From: Thermohalobaculum sp039028795
GTDB taxonomy: Bacteria > Pseudomonadota > Alphaproteobacteria > Rhodobacterales > Rhodobacteraceae
NCBI GenBank assembly: GCA_039028795.1
Contig: JBCCHJ010000003.1
Span: 116,456-180,455 of the forward strand
Direction: 5' to 3'
DNA: 64,000 nucleotides
Positions within the stretch are counted from its first letter, which is position 1; the number at the start of each line of letters is the position of its first letter. The notes beneath the pieces are model-generated. The model was not told where the DNA came from, did no database searches, and saw only the letters and a program-made list of their open reading frames with translations. Position numbers and translations under genes: made by a program. This document shows positions 1 through 9,237 of the stretch, piece after piece.

Positions 1-522
1 TGGCGGATGGATCGCCAAGCCGATGTCTTGCAGCAGTGGGTTCAATTCAGCCCCGTCCAGCGGCACGTCGACCAAGCGCGCAAATGGGTTCGAGGTGAAC
101 AGAATGAAAAGATAAAAGGCGACGGAGATCATCGCTTGCACCGCCAGGGCACGCGCTTTTAAGGGCAGCGGCAAATCGCGCCCGAACGCCGCTACTGTGG
201 CACCAAAAATTGCCAGGATCAGCACCCATAGCAACATCGAGCCTTCATGGTTTCCCCAGGTCGCAGAGACTTTGAAGACTGTCGGCATAAGCGAGTTCGA
301 ATGCGTCGCCACCAGGCGCACGGAAAAATCCGATACGACAAATGCATGCATCAACGCCGCAAAGGAAAGACCGACCAGCGCGAATTGGATCAGCGCTGCG
401 CCTGAGGCGACCCGCATCCAATCCGCCCATCCGCGCGCCGCACCGAAAAGTGGAATGGTCATCTGCACCGCGGCTACCACCAGCGCCAGGATCAGTGCAA
501 AATGTCCAAGTTCAGATACCAT
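1..522 (-). CDS. ccmF: Cytochrome c heme lyase CcmF, N-terminal part (runs off the left edge)
   Basis: Integral membrane subunit of the system I cytochrome c maturation machinery, which attaches heme to apocytochromes on the periplasmic side. Reading from the ATG at 522 gives 174 codons with no stop before the window edge. The start ELGHFALILAL, the tryptophan-rich heme-handling stretch WGNHEGSMLLW (about residues 90-100) and NPFARL...LNPLLQDIGLAIHPP (about 145-174) are classic CcmF signatures. Four or more hydrophobic helices are visible. The C-terminal ~480 residues lie outside the window. The divergent nucleotidyltransferase gene begins about 55 bp away. The family call is very secure; nothing unusual is seen. 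Confidence 0.95.
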   Translation of the reverse strand, partial: MVSELGHFALILALVVAAVQMTIPLFGAARGWADWMRVASGAALIQFALVGLSFAALMHAFVVSDFSVRLVATHSNSLMPTVFKVSATWGNHEGSMLLWVLILAIFGATVAAFGRDLPLPLKARALAVQAMISVAFYLFILFTSNPFARLVDVPLDGAELNPLLQDIGLAIHPP

Positions 523-576
523 TTGGGCCTGCCTATCCGGTCGGTGATTAATATAGTGACAGAGCTGGGTCAGACC

Positions 577-1017
577 ATGCAAGGCGTTGGGATGTCACGG
601 AGCCAAAGTGAACATTTCTTGGAGACCCTCAGGTTCTGGTGCCGGGGTCAGTGCGATATCACTGCGGTCGCAAAGGTCGGATCGTATGCGCGGGGTGATC
701 CCAGGCCAGACAGCGATATCGACATAGTCCTGATTTGCGAGGATCCCAAAGCACGTCATTTGCACCGCGAATGGATTGCTGAATTCGGAGAAGCGACAAC
801 AATCCGGCACGCAGATTACGGATTGGTACAATCGCTGCATATCGATTTTCGAGACTATGGGAAGGTGGAGTTTGGCCTGACCAATCTAGAGTGGCTTACA
901 CCGCCGATTGATGAAAAAACCAAAGACGTCATGCGCGGTGGGATCGTGTCTGTCTTTGACCCCAAGCGATTGATTGACCGGGTGCTCAGGTCATTGGATC
1001 AAAGCGGCTCTTCATGA
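577..1017 (+). CDS. Nucleotidyltransferase-domain protein (Pol-beta-like fold)
   Basis: Small protein with the minimal nucleotidyltransferase signature GSYARGD (helix-turn) followed by PDSDIDIVL, which supplies the paired metal-binding aspartates; a third acidic position probably lies in SLHIDFRD. The family transfers nucleotides to proteins, antibiotics or RNA, and many stand-alone members are MNT-type antitoxin-like enzymes; the substrate here cannot be read. The frame is open from 502, but that start would overlap divergent ccmF. ATG 577 is chosen; GTG 556 or ATG 592 are alternatives. The 3' end overlaps the convergent HHH-protein gene by 19 bp. No HEPN partner is seen. Confidence 0.7.
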   Translation: MQGVGMSRSQSEHFLETLRFWCRGQCDITAVAKVGSYARGDPRPDSDIDIVLICEDPKARHLHREWIAEFGEATTIRHADYGLVQSLHIDFRDYGKVEFGLTNLEWLTPPIDEKTKDVMRGGIVSVFDPKRLIDRVLRSLDQSGSS

Positions 1018-1790
1018 GACCTACCATACTTGGCCCGGTACAGCTCCTTTGCCTGGCCGACCCAGTTGTCGCGCACGACGCGGCCGGGAAACGCCTCGAT
1101 GGCCTCGTTCACCCAGTCGACATCGGCATCCGAGAAGTTTGCAATCTGGTGGAACAGGTAGACGCCCTTGTCATTCAGCACGCCCTCCATGACTCTGCCG
1201 ACACCTTTGATTTCTTTCAGATCGTCAACTTCAGTGGGTCGTTCGGTCAACAGAGAAGTCGGTGCGGGTTTCGGCGTGGCTTCAGGCTCATTGGTGACAA
1301 TTGGCTCTGGCTCCGGCTCTGGCTCTGAAGTTTCTTCGTCATCCAGTCCAGAAATGCGAAGGTCGACATCTCCGTTTCCAAATAGACGCCAGCCACTCGC
1401 TGACGGCATTTCATCTTCTGCGGCGTCAAAATCGATCTCCGCATCCAGCACATCGTCAGTTGCGTCGCCGTCATCTTCCTCCGCCCCTTCACCGGGGTCA
1501 TCGTCCACCGAGGCCTCGATATTGCCCAGCCGAGCCTTCAGGCTGGCCACCTCGTCCTTAGACCGTTCCAAAGAAAGTTCGAGTCGCTTGCGCTGACGCT
1601 GGCACTCTTCCAACTGCGACTTCGGCGATGAATCACCGTCCATTGACGTACGGACCGAGGCGACGCCTTCCGTGCGCGCCTTCTCCAGCTTGCGATGAAG
1701 TCCCCAGCCCCACGCCAAGTAACCCAGCAAAAACCCAATCAGGGTGGCAATGGCCAAGTAGACCAGAATTTCGATCATCAATTGCAGCAT
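999..1790 (-). CDS. Membrane-anchored helix-hairpin-helix protein
   Basis: 263 residues. One N-terminal transmembrane helix (about 6-28) is followed by a basic/charged segment and a predicted coiled coil (about 55-95, rich in E, R, L). A long acidic low-complexity linker with EPEPEPE repeats (about 100-185) leads to a C-terminal helix-hairpin-helix-like domain (188-263) built around LKEIKGVGRVMEGVLND and PGRVVRDNWVGQAKELY. The C-terminal domain matches the fold described as predicted 5' DNA nuclease/H3TH-like in alphaproteobacteria; no catalytic residues can be assigned, so DNA binding is inference. It lies 26 bp downstream of the BON/OmpA gene on the same strand and is probably cotranscribed with it. 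Confidence 0.72.
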   Translation of the reverse strand: MLQLMIEILVYLAIATLIGFLLGYLAWGWGLHRKLEKARTEGVASVRTSMDGDSSPKSQLEECQRQRKRLELSLERSKDEVASLKARLGNIEASVDDDPGEGAEEDDGDATDDVLDAEIDFDAAEDEMPSASGWRLFGNGDVDLRISGLDDEETSEPEPEPEPIVTNEPEATPKPAPTSLLTERPTEVDDLKEIKGVGRVMEGVLNDKGVYLFHQIANFSDADVDWVNEAIEAFPGRVVRDNWVGQAKELYRAKYGRSHEEPL

Positions 1791-1816
1791 CAGGTCTTCA
1801 TCCTTCCCTGCCCCGC

Positions 1817-4012
1817 TCAGCCGTCACTTTCGGACCATTCAAAGGTGATCCTGCGGTTTTCGGCGCGGCCCTCGGCCGTGTCATTCGATGCAATTGGCTG
1901 TGCCTCCCCAAATCCTGTGGCTTGCATCGCATCGGGCCGAACGCCGCGATCAATCATGGCCTGCACAACTGCTTCTGCGCGCTGTTCGCTGAGCTTTTGA
2001 TTATTTTCGTCATTTCCAACCGAGTCCGTATGCCCGCCGATTTCCAGACGGATGACTGAGCTGTTCAGACACCTGACCGAAACGGAGGCCAAACGGTTCA
2101 GCAGTGCCCTACCACTTTGATCGATTTCAGCCGAACCAGTGACGAAATTGATCTTATCGTCCGAAAGGGCGGCATCGACCTCTTGTTTGCATCTACCAAT
2201 CGATATCGGGAAATCGACATCGGGCAGCCAATATCCGCGGCGAAAGCTCTCGGATTGCCCGGAACTCAGATTGGACCGGCGATCACCTTCGTTTGCCTCT
2301 GTTACGTCGGCAGTCATGTCCAGAGCCCAGCCGTCTTGCAACTTGGCATCAATCCAAGCCTCGGCTTCGTCCGGCTCATACCCGGGCAGCAATGTGCCAT
2401 TCAGCGCCATCGAGCCGGCAGCAACCTCGGCATTGACAGTATCGAACAACATGAGGCCGTCGCCCAAGGCTGTCATGCCATTCAACCAGGCCTTCGCATC
2501 GCCCTCTCCGCCACCGGTTAGGCCATCGCCGCCTGCATCATCGCCAAAGGCGTCAAGAACGTCTTCCGGTGCCAAACCCTGCGGAAGGACACCACTGATC
2601 GCAATCTGACTATCACGCTTCGAAATGATGACAGCCGCAAGTGGTGCGAGTTCCTGAAACACAACGCTCAGATTCCATGACGGGTCCAGAACCGTACGCA
2701 GGGATGCCTCGGACCCAGAAGCGCTGAAGCCGCGCTTCAAAACGCCATCGATCGACACGTTTCGCCCAAAAATCCGCGCAGTGGCGGACTGGAACCGCGG
2801 CAAGACTATGGACAGTCCTTCCAACGGTTTGGACCAGTTCTGTTCCAGCGTCTCTTCCGATTCCTGCAATCCAGAAATATCGACCCCTGGTAAGGCGGCA
2901 AACATCATCGCCTTCGGCATTCCCTTAGGAAGAACCCCGCTGGCCACCGTCGAGCCATCCGGCCGCAATGTCACAGTCATATCGCCGGGTGGAGTTGGAT
3001 TCAAAACGCTGACTTCCGTGGTCCAAACTTCGCCGACAAGCGGATCCAACCTTGCGCGGTCCGCATCGGTTTGAACCACGCCTGAAAGGCTGACGTCCAG
3101 ACCGGCAACCGACAGTACCCCATTGTCCATGGCTTGAAGCGCCTCAAGCCCCTGTTTGACGCGGCTCGGCCAGTCGGCATCGGGCATTCCGGCAGCAACA
3201 GTCAGATCACCGGCAGTAGGTTGGCCGGATAGTGCCTCGGCCAGCGCCAGAATTTCGGTTTTTGTCTGATCATCAGGAGCGTGGCCTTCGACCAGGATCG
3301 ACCCATCTGGCGCCTTCATCGCATTGAAGAGGAAACCTTCCGGGGGCGGTGCGCCCGTTACGTCAACCCACCACTCGCCCATTGGCGCAGCAGCAACCAG
3401 TGCCGCGATCTCGTCAACTGCAACCTTATCCCGCGCATCACCAGTCAGTGTGACCGCTTTGTCGACAATCTTCAGCGACCCGGACGTCATCTTGGCAAGC
3501 GCCTTTAGACCAGTCCGGGGCAACGCCGCCCAGTCGCCTTCAGGTACGCCGGAGGCGAGGACCACATTTCCAGCCACTTTTGCACCATCCGCAGCACTTT
3601 CCGCATCAGCAAAAACAGCGTCTCTGACGTCTGCCCGCGGCACATACCCAGAAAGTTCGATCGCCCCACCATCGGCTTTGACGGCGGAAAACGTGAAGGG
3701 CGAGGCGACAGACAAGATCTCTATATTGTCCGTCAGGCGGCCCAAAAGATACACCTGCGATGCCCTGGCCAGGATGGCATCCCGCACGGCTTGGCTGCTG
3801 ACTTCGCCGGTCAGCGTGACGTTTCGACCATCGGTCATCACCGTGACGGCATCCAGGGCGGGATCTGCGATCGCCGACTTAACGCCGGTATCCACAATGG
3901 CTTGTATCTGCGGCGCTCCCAGTGCCTTGGAGTTGTTCGTCCCCAGCTTAACGGTGTGCCAAGCCAACCCGCAGAGGGCAGCGAGAAGCACCAGGATCAA
4001 TAGGAAACGCAT
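1817..4012 (-). CDS. BON-repeat / OmpA-family envelope protein
   Basis: About 731 residues from the ATG at 4012, chosen because MRFLLILVLLAALCGLAW is a clean signal/anchor helix. Several repeated BON-like modules follow, each with a pattern such as 'vtLtGev' or 'vegyapd' (phospholipid- or ligand-binding alpha/beta units). The C-terminus (about 600-720) is an OmpA/MotB peptidoglycan-binding domain: INFVTGSAEIDQSG, then IEIGGHTDSVG-type and LSEQRAEAVVQAMIDRGV plus GFGEAQPIASNDTAEGRAENRRITF. Architecture resembles mycobacterial ArfA/OmpATb (BON plus OmpA), but with many more repeats. It is probably periplasmic, linking inner membrane to cell wall. The HHH protein gene follows in the same direction. 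Confidence 0.85.
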   Translation of the reverse strand: MRFLLILVLLAALCGLAWHTVKLGTNNSKALGAPQIQAIVDTGVKSAIADPALDAVTVMTDGRNVTLTGEVSSQAVRDAILARASQVYLLGRLTDNIEILSVASPFTFSAVKADGGAIELSGYVPRADVRDAVFADAESAADGAKVAGNVVLASGVPEGDWAALPRTGLKALAKMTSGSLKIVDKAVTLTGDARDKVAVDEIAALVAAAPMGEWWVDVTGAPPPEGFLFNAMKAPDGSILVEGHAPDDQTKTEILALAEALSGQPTAGDLTVAAGMPDADWPSRVKQGLEALQAMDNGVLSVAGLDVSLSGVVQTDADRARLDPLVGEVWTTEVSVLNPTPPGDMTVTLRPDGSTVASGVLPKGMPKAMMFAALPGVDISGLQESEETLEQNWSKPLEGLSIVLPRFQSATARIFGRNVSIDGVLKRGFSASGSEASLRTVLDPSWNLSVVFQELAPLAAVIISKRDSQIAISGVLPQGLAPEDVLDAFGDDAGGDGLTGGGEGDAKAWLNGMTALGDGLMLFDTVNAEVAAGSMALNGTLLPGYEPDEAEAWIDAKLQDGWALDMTADVTEANEGDRRSNLSSGQSESFRRGYWLPDVDFPISIGRCKQEVDAALSDDKINFVTGSAEIDQSGRALLNRLASVSVRCLNSSVIRLEIGGHTDSVGNDENNQKLSEQRAEAVVQAMIDRGVRPDAMQATGFGEAQPIASNDTAEGRAENRRITFEWSESDG

Positions 4013-4283
4013 CTGCTCTGGCCCGTTCTTCCAAATTTGGCGCAGCGGGTGCGCGCCCCCAGTTTCACCCGCCGACCTCTTAGATTTGCAATTTAGAACT
4101 TTTGCCCGCAATCGGTAAACAAAATCATGGACCTATGGCGGTGGTTCTCGGGTATTTTCCCCAAAAACGTGTCCATCCGCTGACAAAGTTTTGTTTGAGT
4201 TGTGCTGACTGGATTGATCTTGGCGGACTTCTATCTGACCGTTCAGCAAGATAGACTGCAGTGCCGGATCAGGAGATGAGTGA

Positions 4284-5108
4284 ATGAGCCAAAGATTTGC
4301 GTATCCGCTGGTGGCATTGCTGCTCTGCAGTTGCACCAAACCGGCATCGGCTCAGCTTGAAAATTTCGTCGAGGTCTGTGGTGACGTCAAGGCAAGCGCC
4401 AGCGATGTCGTCAACGCCTGCCAACGGGCGCTGGGAACGGGTAAGCTATCGAAGCGGGCAGAGGCGCAAGTCCGGACGAATTTGGGCGTCGCGCTTTACG
4501 ATCTGACGCGGTATCGCGAAGCGGTCGATGAATACAGTGCCGCCGTTCAGGCTGAACCAGGTTTGATCGCAGCATATCTGAACCGGGCCCGAGCCAATGA
4601 AAAGTTGGGCCTGCTGCGCGAAGCGGTCGCGGATTATGCCGAGGTTTTGCGTCTGGACCCGAATTCGGCTGACGCCTATGTCGGACGCGGTGCAATGTTG
4701 CTGAGCAACGGCGATCCGGCCCGCGCGGTTGGCGATTTGAACCGGGCAATCACATTAGAGCCCGGCTGGATCTCACCTTACTTCAACCGCGGTCTGGCCT
4801 ATCTGCAATTGAGGGATTACGGGCGGTCAGAGCTGGACTTTTCAACCGTGATCAGCCGCAATTCCCAGGATGCAGGCGCTTTTTTAAACCGCGGCCGGGC
4901 GCGGGCCGCGTTGGGAAATCAGGCGGCTGCGTCGGACTTTGATCAGGCCTTGGCCTTGGCACCTGAATGGGGCGGTGCCTGGTTCGCGCGCGGTCGATAC
5001 CGCGACCAGCTGGGGCAACGTGATGCTGCGAACGGCGATTTTATCCGGGCGTTCGAACTGGGCTATCCTGATCCTTGGCTGCAAAAGCGAATTCGCGAGA
5101 TCAACTAA
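4284..5108 (+). CDS. Exported tetratricopeptide-repeat protein
   Basis: 274 residues. The N-terminus has a hydrophobic signal (residues 5-16); LLLCSC could be a lipobox, or cleavage could follow ASA at about residue 24. The rest is six or so TPR units with the usual W/L-G-A-Y-A-P pattern (for example AYLNRARANEKLGLLREAVADY and AYVGRGAMLLSNGDPARAVGDL). TPR arrays mediate protein-protein contact, so a periplasmic or outer-membrane scaffold is inferred. It has its own promoter region (4112-4283) divergent from the BON/OmpA gene. No partner can be named. Confidence 0.8.
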   Translation: MSQRFAYPLVALLLCSCTKPASAQLENFVEVCGDVKASASDVVNACQRALGTGKLSKRAEAQVRTNLGVALYDLTRYREAVDEYSAAVQAEPGLIAAYLNRARANEKLGLLREAVADYAEVLRLDPNSADAYVGRGAMLLSNGDPARAVGDLNRAITLEPGWISPYFNRGLAYLQLRDYGRSELDFSTVISRNSQDAGAFLNRGRARAALGNQAAASDFDQALALAPEWGGAWFARGRYRDQLGQRDAANGDFIRAFELGYPDPWLQKRIREIN

Positions 5109-5181
5109 CAGAACGCACTCGCTAGCCTTGCCCAGCAAGATGATTTTGCGGGAAAGACGCGGAGGTTCAGAACAATTCCGG

Positions 5182-6108
5182 TCAAGGCCCACTTTGTTTC
5201 GCCAGGGGATGGTTTTCCAGCACCAGAGATTTAAGCCTCTCGTCCAAAACATGGGTGTATATCTCGGTCGTCGAAATGTCCGCATGGCCCAGCAACGTTT
5301 GAATCGACCGCAGATCCGCGCCATTGGCCAAAAGATGCGTCGCAAAGGCATGCCGCAGCGTATGTGGAGAGATTGTCGATGGATCCAGACCGGCCGCCAA
5401 AGCCAGGTCTTTTAGCGCCAAGAAGAATGCAGCCCTAGTCAGATGTCCCGACTTGCCGCGCGACGGAAAGAGGAACGGAGAAGCCCGGCCACCGTTTTCA
5501 ACGGTCTTCGCCTCATCGCCGTCCCGGATCCCCAACCAATCGCTCAATGCCTGTTTGGCTGGCCGTGATAGGGGAACCATCCGTTCACGGCCGCCTTTGC
5601 CGCGTACCAGCACCATACGCGGATCGCCCCGAACCGCAGCGGCAGGCAGACTGACCAGTTCCGTCACCCTGAGGCCGGTCGCATAAAGCAGCTCCATCAG
5701 GCATCGCATCCGCACCTGCTTCGATCCTCTCGGGCGAGCCACGGCGTCCATTAATCGGGTAACATGGTCCTCGCTGAGCGTTCTGGGCAGCTTTTGCCCC
5801 CGGGTGGGCCCTGATATCGCATTCGCTGGATTGTCCGACCGCCAGCCCTCGGCATAGGCAAAGCGATAGAACTGCCGGATTGAGGACAGTCGCCGGGCAC
5901 GCGTTGCGGGCGACAGACCAGCCGCGTCAAGATCTACCAGGTAAGCTTCAATCACCGGACGTGTGGCAATATCCAAGCTTTCGCCCTGTGCATTTAGCCA
6001 ACCGACAAAATGCTCCAGATCACGGCGATAGCTTTGGATTGTGTTCTCTGCCGCGCCCCGTTCGGCATTCTGGGCATCCAGGAAAATTTCAATCCAGTGC
6101 TTGGTCAC
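5182..6108 (-). CDS. xerD: Site-specific tyrosine recombinase XerD
   Basis: 308 residues, normal length. An N-terminal SAM-like core-binding domain (about 1-95, NTIQSYRRDLEHFVGWL) is followed by the catalytic domain with the full R-K-H-R-H-Y set: ATGLRVTELVSL, VRGKGGRERMVPL, HTLRHAFATHLL, LGHADISTTEIYTHV. XerC/XerD resolve chromosome dimers at dif during division. The context (small membrane ORF, aroK, aroB divergent) is the usual rhodobacterial one, which favours the housekeeping enzyme over a mobile-element integrase. Confidence 0.93.
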   Translation of the reverse strand: MTKHWIEIFLDAQNAERGAAENTIQSYRRDLEHFVGWLNAQGESLDIATRPVIEAYLVDLDAAGLSPATRARRLSSIRQFYRFAYAEGWRSDNPANAISGPTRGQKLPRTLSEDHVTRLMDAVARPRGSKQVRMRCLMELLYATGLRVTELVSLPAAAVRGDPRMVLVRGKGGRERMVPLSRPAKQALSDWLGIRDGDEAKTVENGGRASPFLFPSRGKSGHLTRAAFFLALKDLALAAGLDPSTISPHTLRHAFATHLLANGADLRSIQTLLGHADISTTEIYTHVLDERLKSLVLENHPLAKQSGP

Positions 6109-6121
6109 TGCATACCCGACC

Positions 6122-6265
6122 CTACTGGCCGCCCGAATTGGGCGCTTTCAGGTCAACGATGATTTCCTTCGTGGGCGGCGGTAGGTCCGCCAACATTGCA
6201 TAGGCCGAAAGGCCCAGCAGCGCCAAAATAGCGAACCGGAACAAATATTTCAGAGCACGCCACAT
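6122..6265 (-). CDS. Small single-helix membrane protein
   Basis: 47 residues from ATG 6265, preceded by AGGAG at good spacing; the longer frame to 6322 has no site. Composition: basic start (MWRALKYLFRF), one transmembrane helix ILALLGLSAYAML, then a short polar periplasmic-type tail with DLPPPTKEIIVDLK. No recognised family. It sits just upstream of xerD on the same strand and divergent from aroK, so it may be cotranscribed with xerD. The conservation of this position in relatives would be the main support for function. Confidence 0.6.
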   Translation of the reverse strand: MWRALKYLFRFAILALLGLSAYAMLADLPPPTKEIIVDLKAPNSGGQ

Positions 6266-6450
6266 CGCGCAATCTCCTGCCTCTGGGCTTCTCTTTCCTT
6301 GGGACACGGCGTGATTTTGCAACGCCCCCGCACCAAGATTTCGGCCCTCCCGTTAGGGTTGTGCGCTGACACTATCCTATTCACTGTGTCTTGCGCAATT
6401 GTGCTAGAGCAATTTGCAGAATCAAAAAAAGTGGGGCGTGACAGATTTCT

Positions 6451-7023
6451 GTGGCCAGACAAACCAAGCGGCACGTGCTGCGTCGGTCAATCGCGATGAT
6501 CGGCCTGATGGGCGCGGGCAAAAGTTCAGTCGGACAACGGCTGGCTGGGGCCCTTGGGGTGTCCTTCGTCGATTCAGATGATGCGATCGTCGAGGCCGCC
6601 AATCTGTCCATTGCAGAGATCTTCGAAAAATACGGCGAGGCCCATTTTCGCAGCGGAGAGCGGCGGGTGATCGCCCGTCTGGTCGAAGGCCCCCCGGCGG
6701 TAATCGCAACTGGCGGTGGCGCTTTCATGGATGACGAGACCCGGGCACTGTTAAACGCCAAAGCCGTAACAGTGTGGTTACGCGCTAATATAGATGTTTT
6801 GGTGGAACGAACCGCCGGGCGAACGCACCGCCCTTTGCTGAACCAGGGCAATCCCCGCGAGATTCTCGCCGATCTGATCGACAAGCGCTATCCAATTTAT
6901 GGTCAGGCACATCTGAAGGTTGACAGTTTGGCCGGCCAAGCCCACGAGGCCATGGTGAACCGTATCATAAAGGCATTGAAGGCTGATGGCCGGGCCTTTG
7001 GTGCGGAAACTGACGAAGTGTAA
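6451..7023 (+). CDS. aroK: Shikimate kinase
   Basis: Phosphorylates shikimate with ATP in the common aromatic amino acid pathway, in the cytoplasm. Walker A GLMGAGKSS (residues 18-26), the shikimate-binding DSDD (about 41-44), the FRSGERR segment and the Walker B-like ATGGGAF are all present, and the lid arginine lies in AGRTHRP. 190 residues from the GTG at 6451; an in-frame ATG at 6496 would be too close to the P-loop. aroB follows after 22 bp, giving an aroK-aroB operon. Confidence 0.93.
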   Translation: MARQTKRHVLRRSIAMIGLMGAGKSSVGQRLAGALGVSFVDSDDAIVEAANLSIAEIFEKYGEAHFRSGERRVIARLVEGPPAVIATGGGAFMDDETRALLNAKAVTVWLRANIDVLVERTAGRTHRPLLNQGNPREILADLIDKRYPIYGQAHLKVDSLAGQAHEAMVNRIIKALKADGRAFGAETDEV

Positions 7024-7045
7024 CGGCTGTAGTGGAACGTCTGAA

Positions 7046-8167
7046 ATGGAACGCCTGAACGTCGCACTGAGTGACCGAAGCTATGAAATCCTGATCGGTC
7101 CCGGACTGGTGGCGGATGCAGGTAGGTTCATCGGGCCGATCCTGCCCCGTCCCTATACGGTAATTGTAACGGATCAGACGGTTGCAGAGTTGCATCTTGC
7201 CGACTTTCAAGCCGCTTTGACGGCGGCCGGGATCAAAAGCGAGGCGATCATTCTGCCGCCGGGCGAGGCGACCAAGTCGATGGTGCATCTGTCGGACACG
7301 GTCGAACGGTTGCTCACATTCAATGTCGAGCGCGACGACCTGATCATTGCCTTAGGCGGCGGTGTGATCGGCGATCTGGCGGGCTTTGCCGCCGCCGTCA
7401 CCCGGCGTGGTATCGGGTTCGTCCAGGTGCCGACGACGCTATTGGCCCAGGTCGATAGCTCGGTCGGCGGCAAGACCGGCGTGAACGCCCCCCAAGGCAA
7501 GAACCTGATCGGGGCGTTTCATCAGCCGCGCCTGGTTCTGGCGGATATCGACGTCCTGGATACGCTGACGCCCCGGGATTTCCTCGCAGGCTATGGCGAG
7601 GTCGCGAAGTACGGTCTGTTGGGAGACGAGGACTTCTTCGCCTGGCTGGAGGTTAACGGTCCCGCGATGGCAGCGGGGGATGCAGGCCTGCGTGCCCAGG
7701 CCGTGCGCCGGTCTTGCGAGATGAAGGCAGAGATCGTCGCGCGGGACGAAAAGGAACACGGCGATCGCGCACTTCTTAACCTCGGCCATACGTTCGGTCA
7801 TGCGCTAGAGGCCGCAACGGGCTATTCGGAGCGTTTGCTGCATGGCGAAGGCGTCGCTATCGGGTGTGCCCTGGCTTTCGAGGCTTCCGCCCGCATGGGC
7901 CTGTGCGCGCAAGAGACGCCCAGTCGGGTACGCGCGCATCTTGCCGCTATGGGGATGAATAAGGATCTCTCGGACATTCCTGGGGACCTTCCGGGTGCGG
8001 AGGCGCTCATCGACCTGATGGGCCAGGACAAAAAGGTTCGCCAAGGGCGACTCACCTTCATCATGGCGCGCGGGATCGGACAGGCTTTTGTCACGCAGGA
8101 AGCGGATATGGATGTGGTTCGTTCCGTTTTGGAACAGGCGTTGGCGGATCGTAAGGTAAACGCCTGA
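7046..8167 (+). CDS. aroB: 3-dehydroquinate synthase
   Basis: Converts DAHP to 3-dehydroquinate, the second shikimate-pathway step, using NAD and a divalent metal. The start at ATG 7046 (MERLNVALSDRSYEI) gives 373 residues, standard for the family; the frame is open further upstream but would overlap aroK. NAD-binding GGGVIGDLAGFAAA (about 105-118), PTTLLAQVDSSVGGKTGVN and the metal-ligand histidines in LNLGHTFGHALE and LLHGEGVAIG are all seen. Operon with aroK. Confidence 0.95.
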   Translation: MERLNVALSDRSYEILIGPGLVADAGRFIGPILPRPYTVIVTDQTVAELHLADFQAALTAAGIKSEAIILPPGEATKSMVHLSDTVERLLTFNVERDDLIIALGGGVIGDLAGFAAAVTRRGIGFVQVPTTLLAQVDSSVGGKTGVNAPQGKNLIGAFHQPRLVLADIDVLDTLTPRDFLAGYGEVAKYGLLGDEDFFAWLEVNGPAMAAGDAGLRAQAVRRSCEMKAEIVARDEKEHGDRALLNLGHTFGHALEAATGYSERLLHGEGVAIGCALAFEASARMGLCAQETPSRVRAHLAAMGMNKDLSDIPGDLPGAEALIDLMGQDKKVRQGRLTFIMARGIGQAFVTQEADMDVVRSVLEQALADRKVNA

Positions 8168-8241
8168 TCTAGTTCGGGAATCGCCGACCTGATCAGGGAA
8201 CCGGGATTGCGCCGACAGTACTCGCCTGTACCTTGTATTTC

Positions 8242-8787
8242 ATGAAAATTTTACACGTTTTGTCAGTAGCCCTGACCTGCCTTGCCAGCGCTCACGCCCT
8301 GGCCGGCGTCGCCCCTTCCACAGATCTGCCAGAAGCAGAAACGAAGTCTGTGATGGCCGTACGGGCTCTGCTGACGCGGTGCCTGCCGCCGGTGCTGGAT
8401 GGAACGGCTGCTGTGGACGCAGGTCTGTTCCCGGCCGAAGACTCGGTCGCGGGCCGCTTGCTGGGTAACCGTCCGGGACAAGTTTGGACGGACCGCGAGT
8501 TCGAGCTGATGCTGGTTCAGTTCCATGACACGCCGCTTTGCCGGATCATCGCGCTGGATATTCAGCCAAGGATCCTCGGCGACATCGTCCTGCGGGTCTT
8601 CGATGAAGTGGACACGCCCTTCCGCCAGCAGCGCTTCCGGGTGGACGAAGATGGCGGTTTCGCCGCCGTTTACCAGGCCGGTGAGGGCGCTAAGGCAATC
8701 ATCGTTCGGGTCTCGACTGCGGTCAGTTCGGCAGGGCAGAGGTTCGCGACTCTAAGTGTCGAACGGCCAGTGGTTTTGAGCAACTGA
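8242..8787 (+). CDS. Exported protein of unknown function
   Basis: 181 residues from ATG 8242. A signal peptide MKILHVLSVALTCLASAHALA is followed by a soluble alpha/beta domain with two well-spaced cysteines (in LLTRCLPPV and TPLCRIIAL) that could form one disulfide. No known family is recognised. It follows aroB by about 75 bp on the same strand, so it may be read from the same transcript, but there is no functional link in sequence. Confidence 0.6.
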   Translation: MKILHVLSVALTCLASAHALAGVAPSTDLPEAETKSVMAVRALLTRCLPPVLDGTAAVDAGLFPAEDSVAGRLLGNRPGQVWTDREFELMLVQFHDTPLCRIIALDIQPRILGDIVLRVFDEVDTPFRQQRFRVDEDGGFAAVYQAGEGAKAIIVRVSTAVSSAGQRFATLSVERPVVLSN

Positions 8788-9237
8788 TCCGCGCAGGAAA
8801 GTGCCCATAAGAACACCCTCCGTGCCTATGCCCGGGGGGATCTCGTTCGAGAGCATTGCTCACCATAGACGACATCGCGAACGACGACTTGGATGACGAC
8901 TTTTTTCGTTTAATTCCTCGTTAATGCGACAAATGCGGTGCGATTCCACCAAATCAGAATAGTTTCTTAATACCGCCCTCTCTGGGATAGGCCTCGTTAA
9001 CCTGCTTCTGCGGCCAAGCCTTCGCAAAGAAATTTCCATCGGTCTTTTTGAACTTCGGCAGTTTCGCTGCGACCAAAACTGCCCAATGCAACGCGGCTAG
9101 GAGTTGAATCTAAATTCTGCTTCACCGGCTGTTGCCATATCCCCTTCACATTGCCGACGGGTCGTCATTGAGGCACCATTGGTCCGAGGCCTAATGACGA
9201 TGCGGGCAGAGCCCTCGACTTGCACCGAAGGGCGAAA
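8788..9237. other. Gene-free stretch between the exported protein and the ThDP decarboxylase genes
   Basis: About 450 bp without a convincing gene. On the minus strand, 8954-9110 gives an open frame of about 50 codons ending GGIKKLF and carrying KLPKFKKTDGNFFAKAWPQ, which looks protein-like but has no start codon and a stop just upstream. It may be the tail of a decayed gene. No hairpin with a T-tract is clear. The rest shows nothing. Confidence 0.4.
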
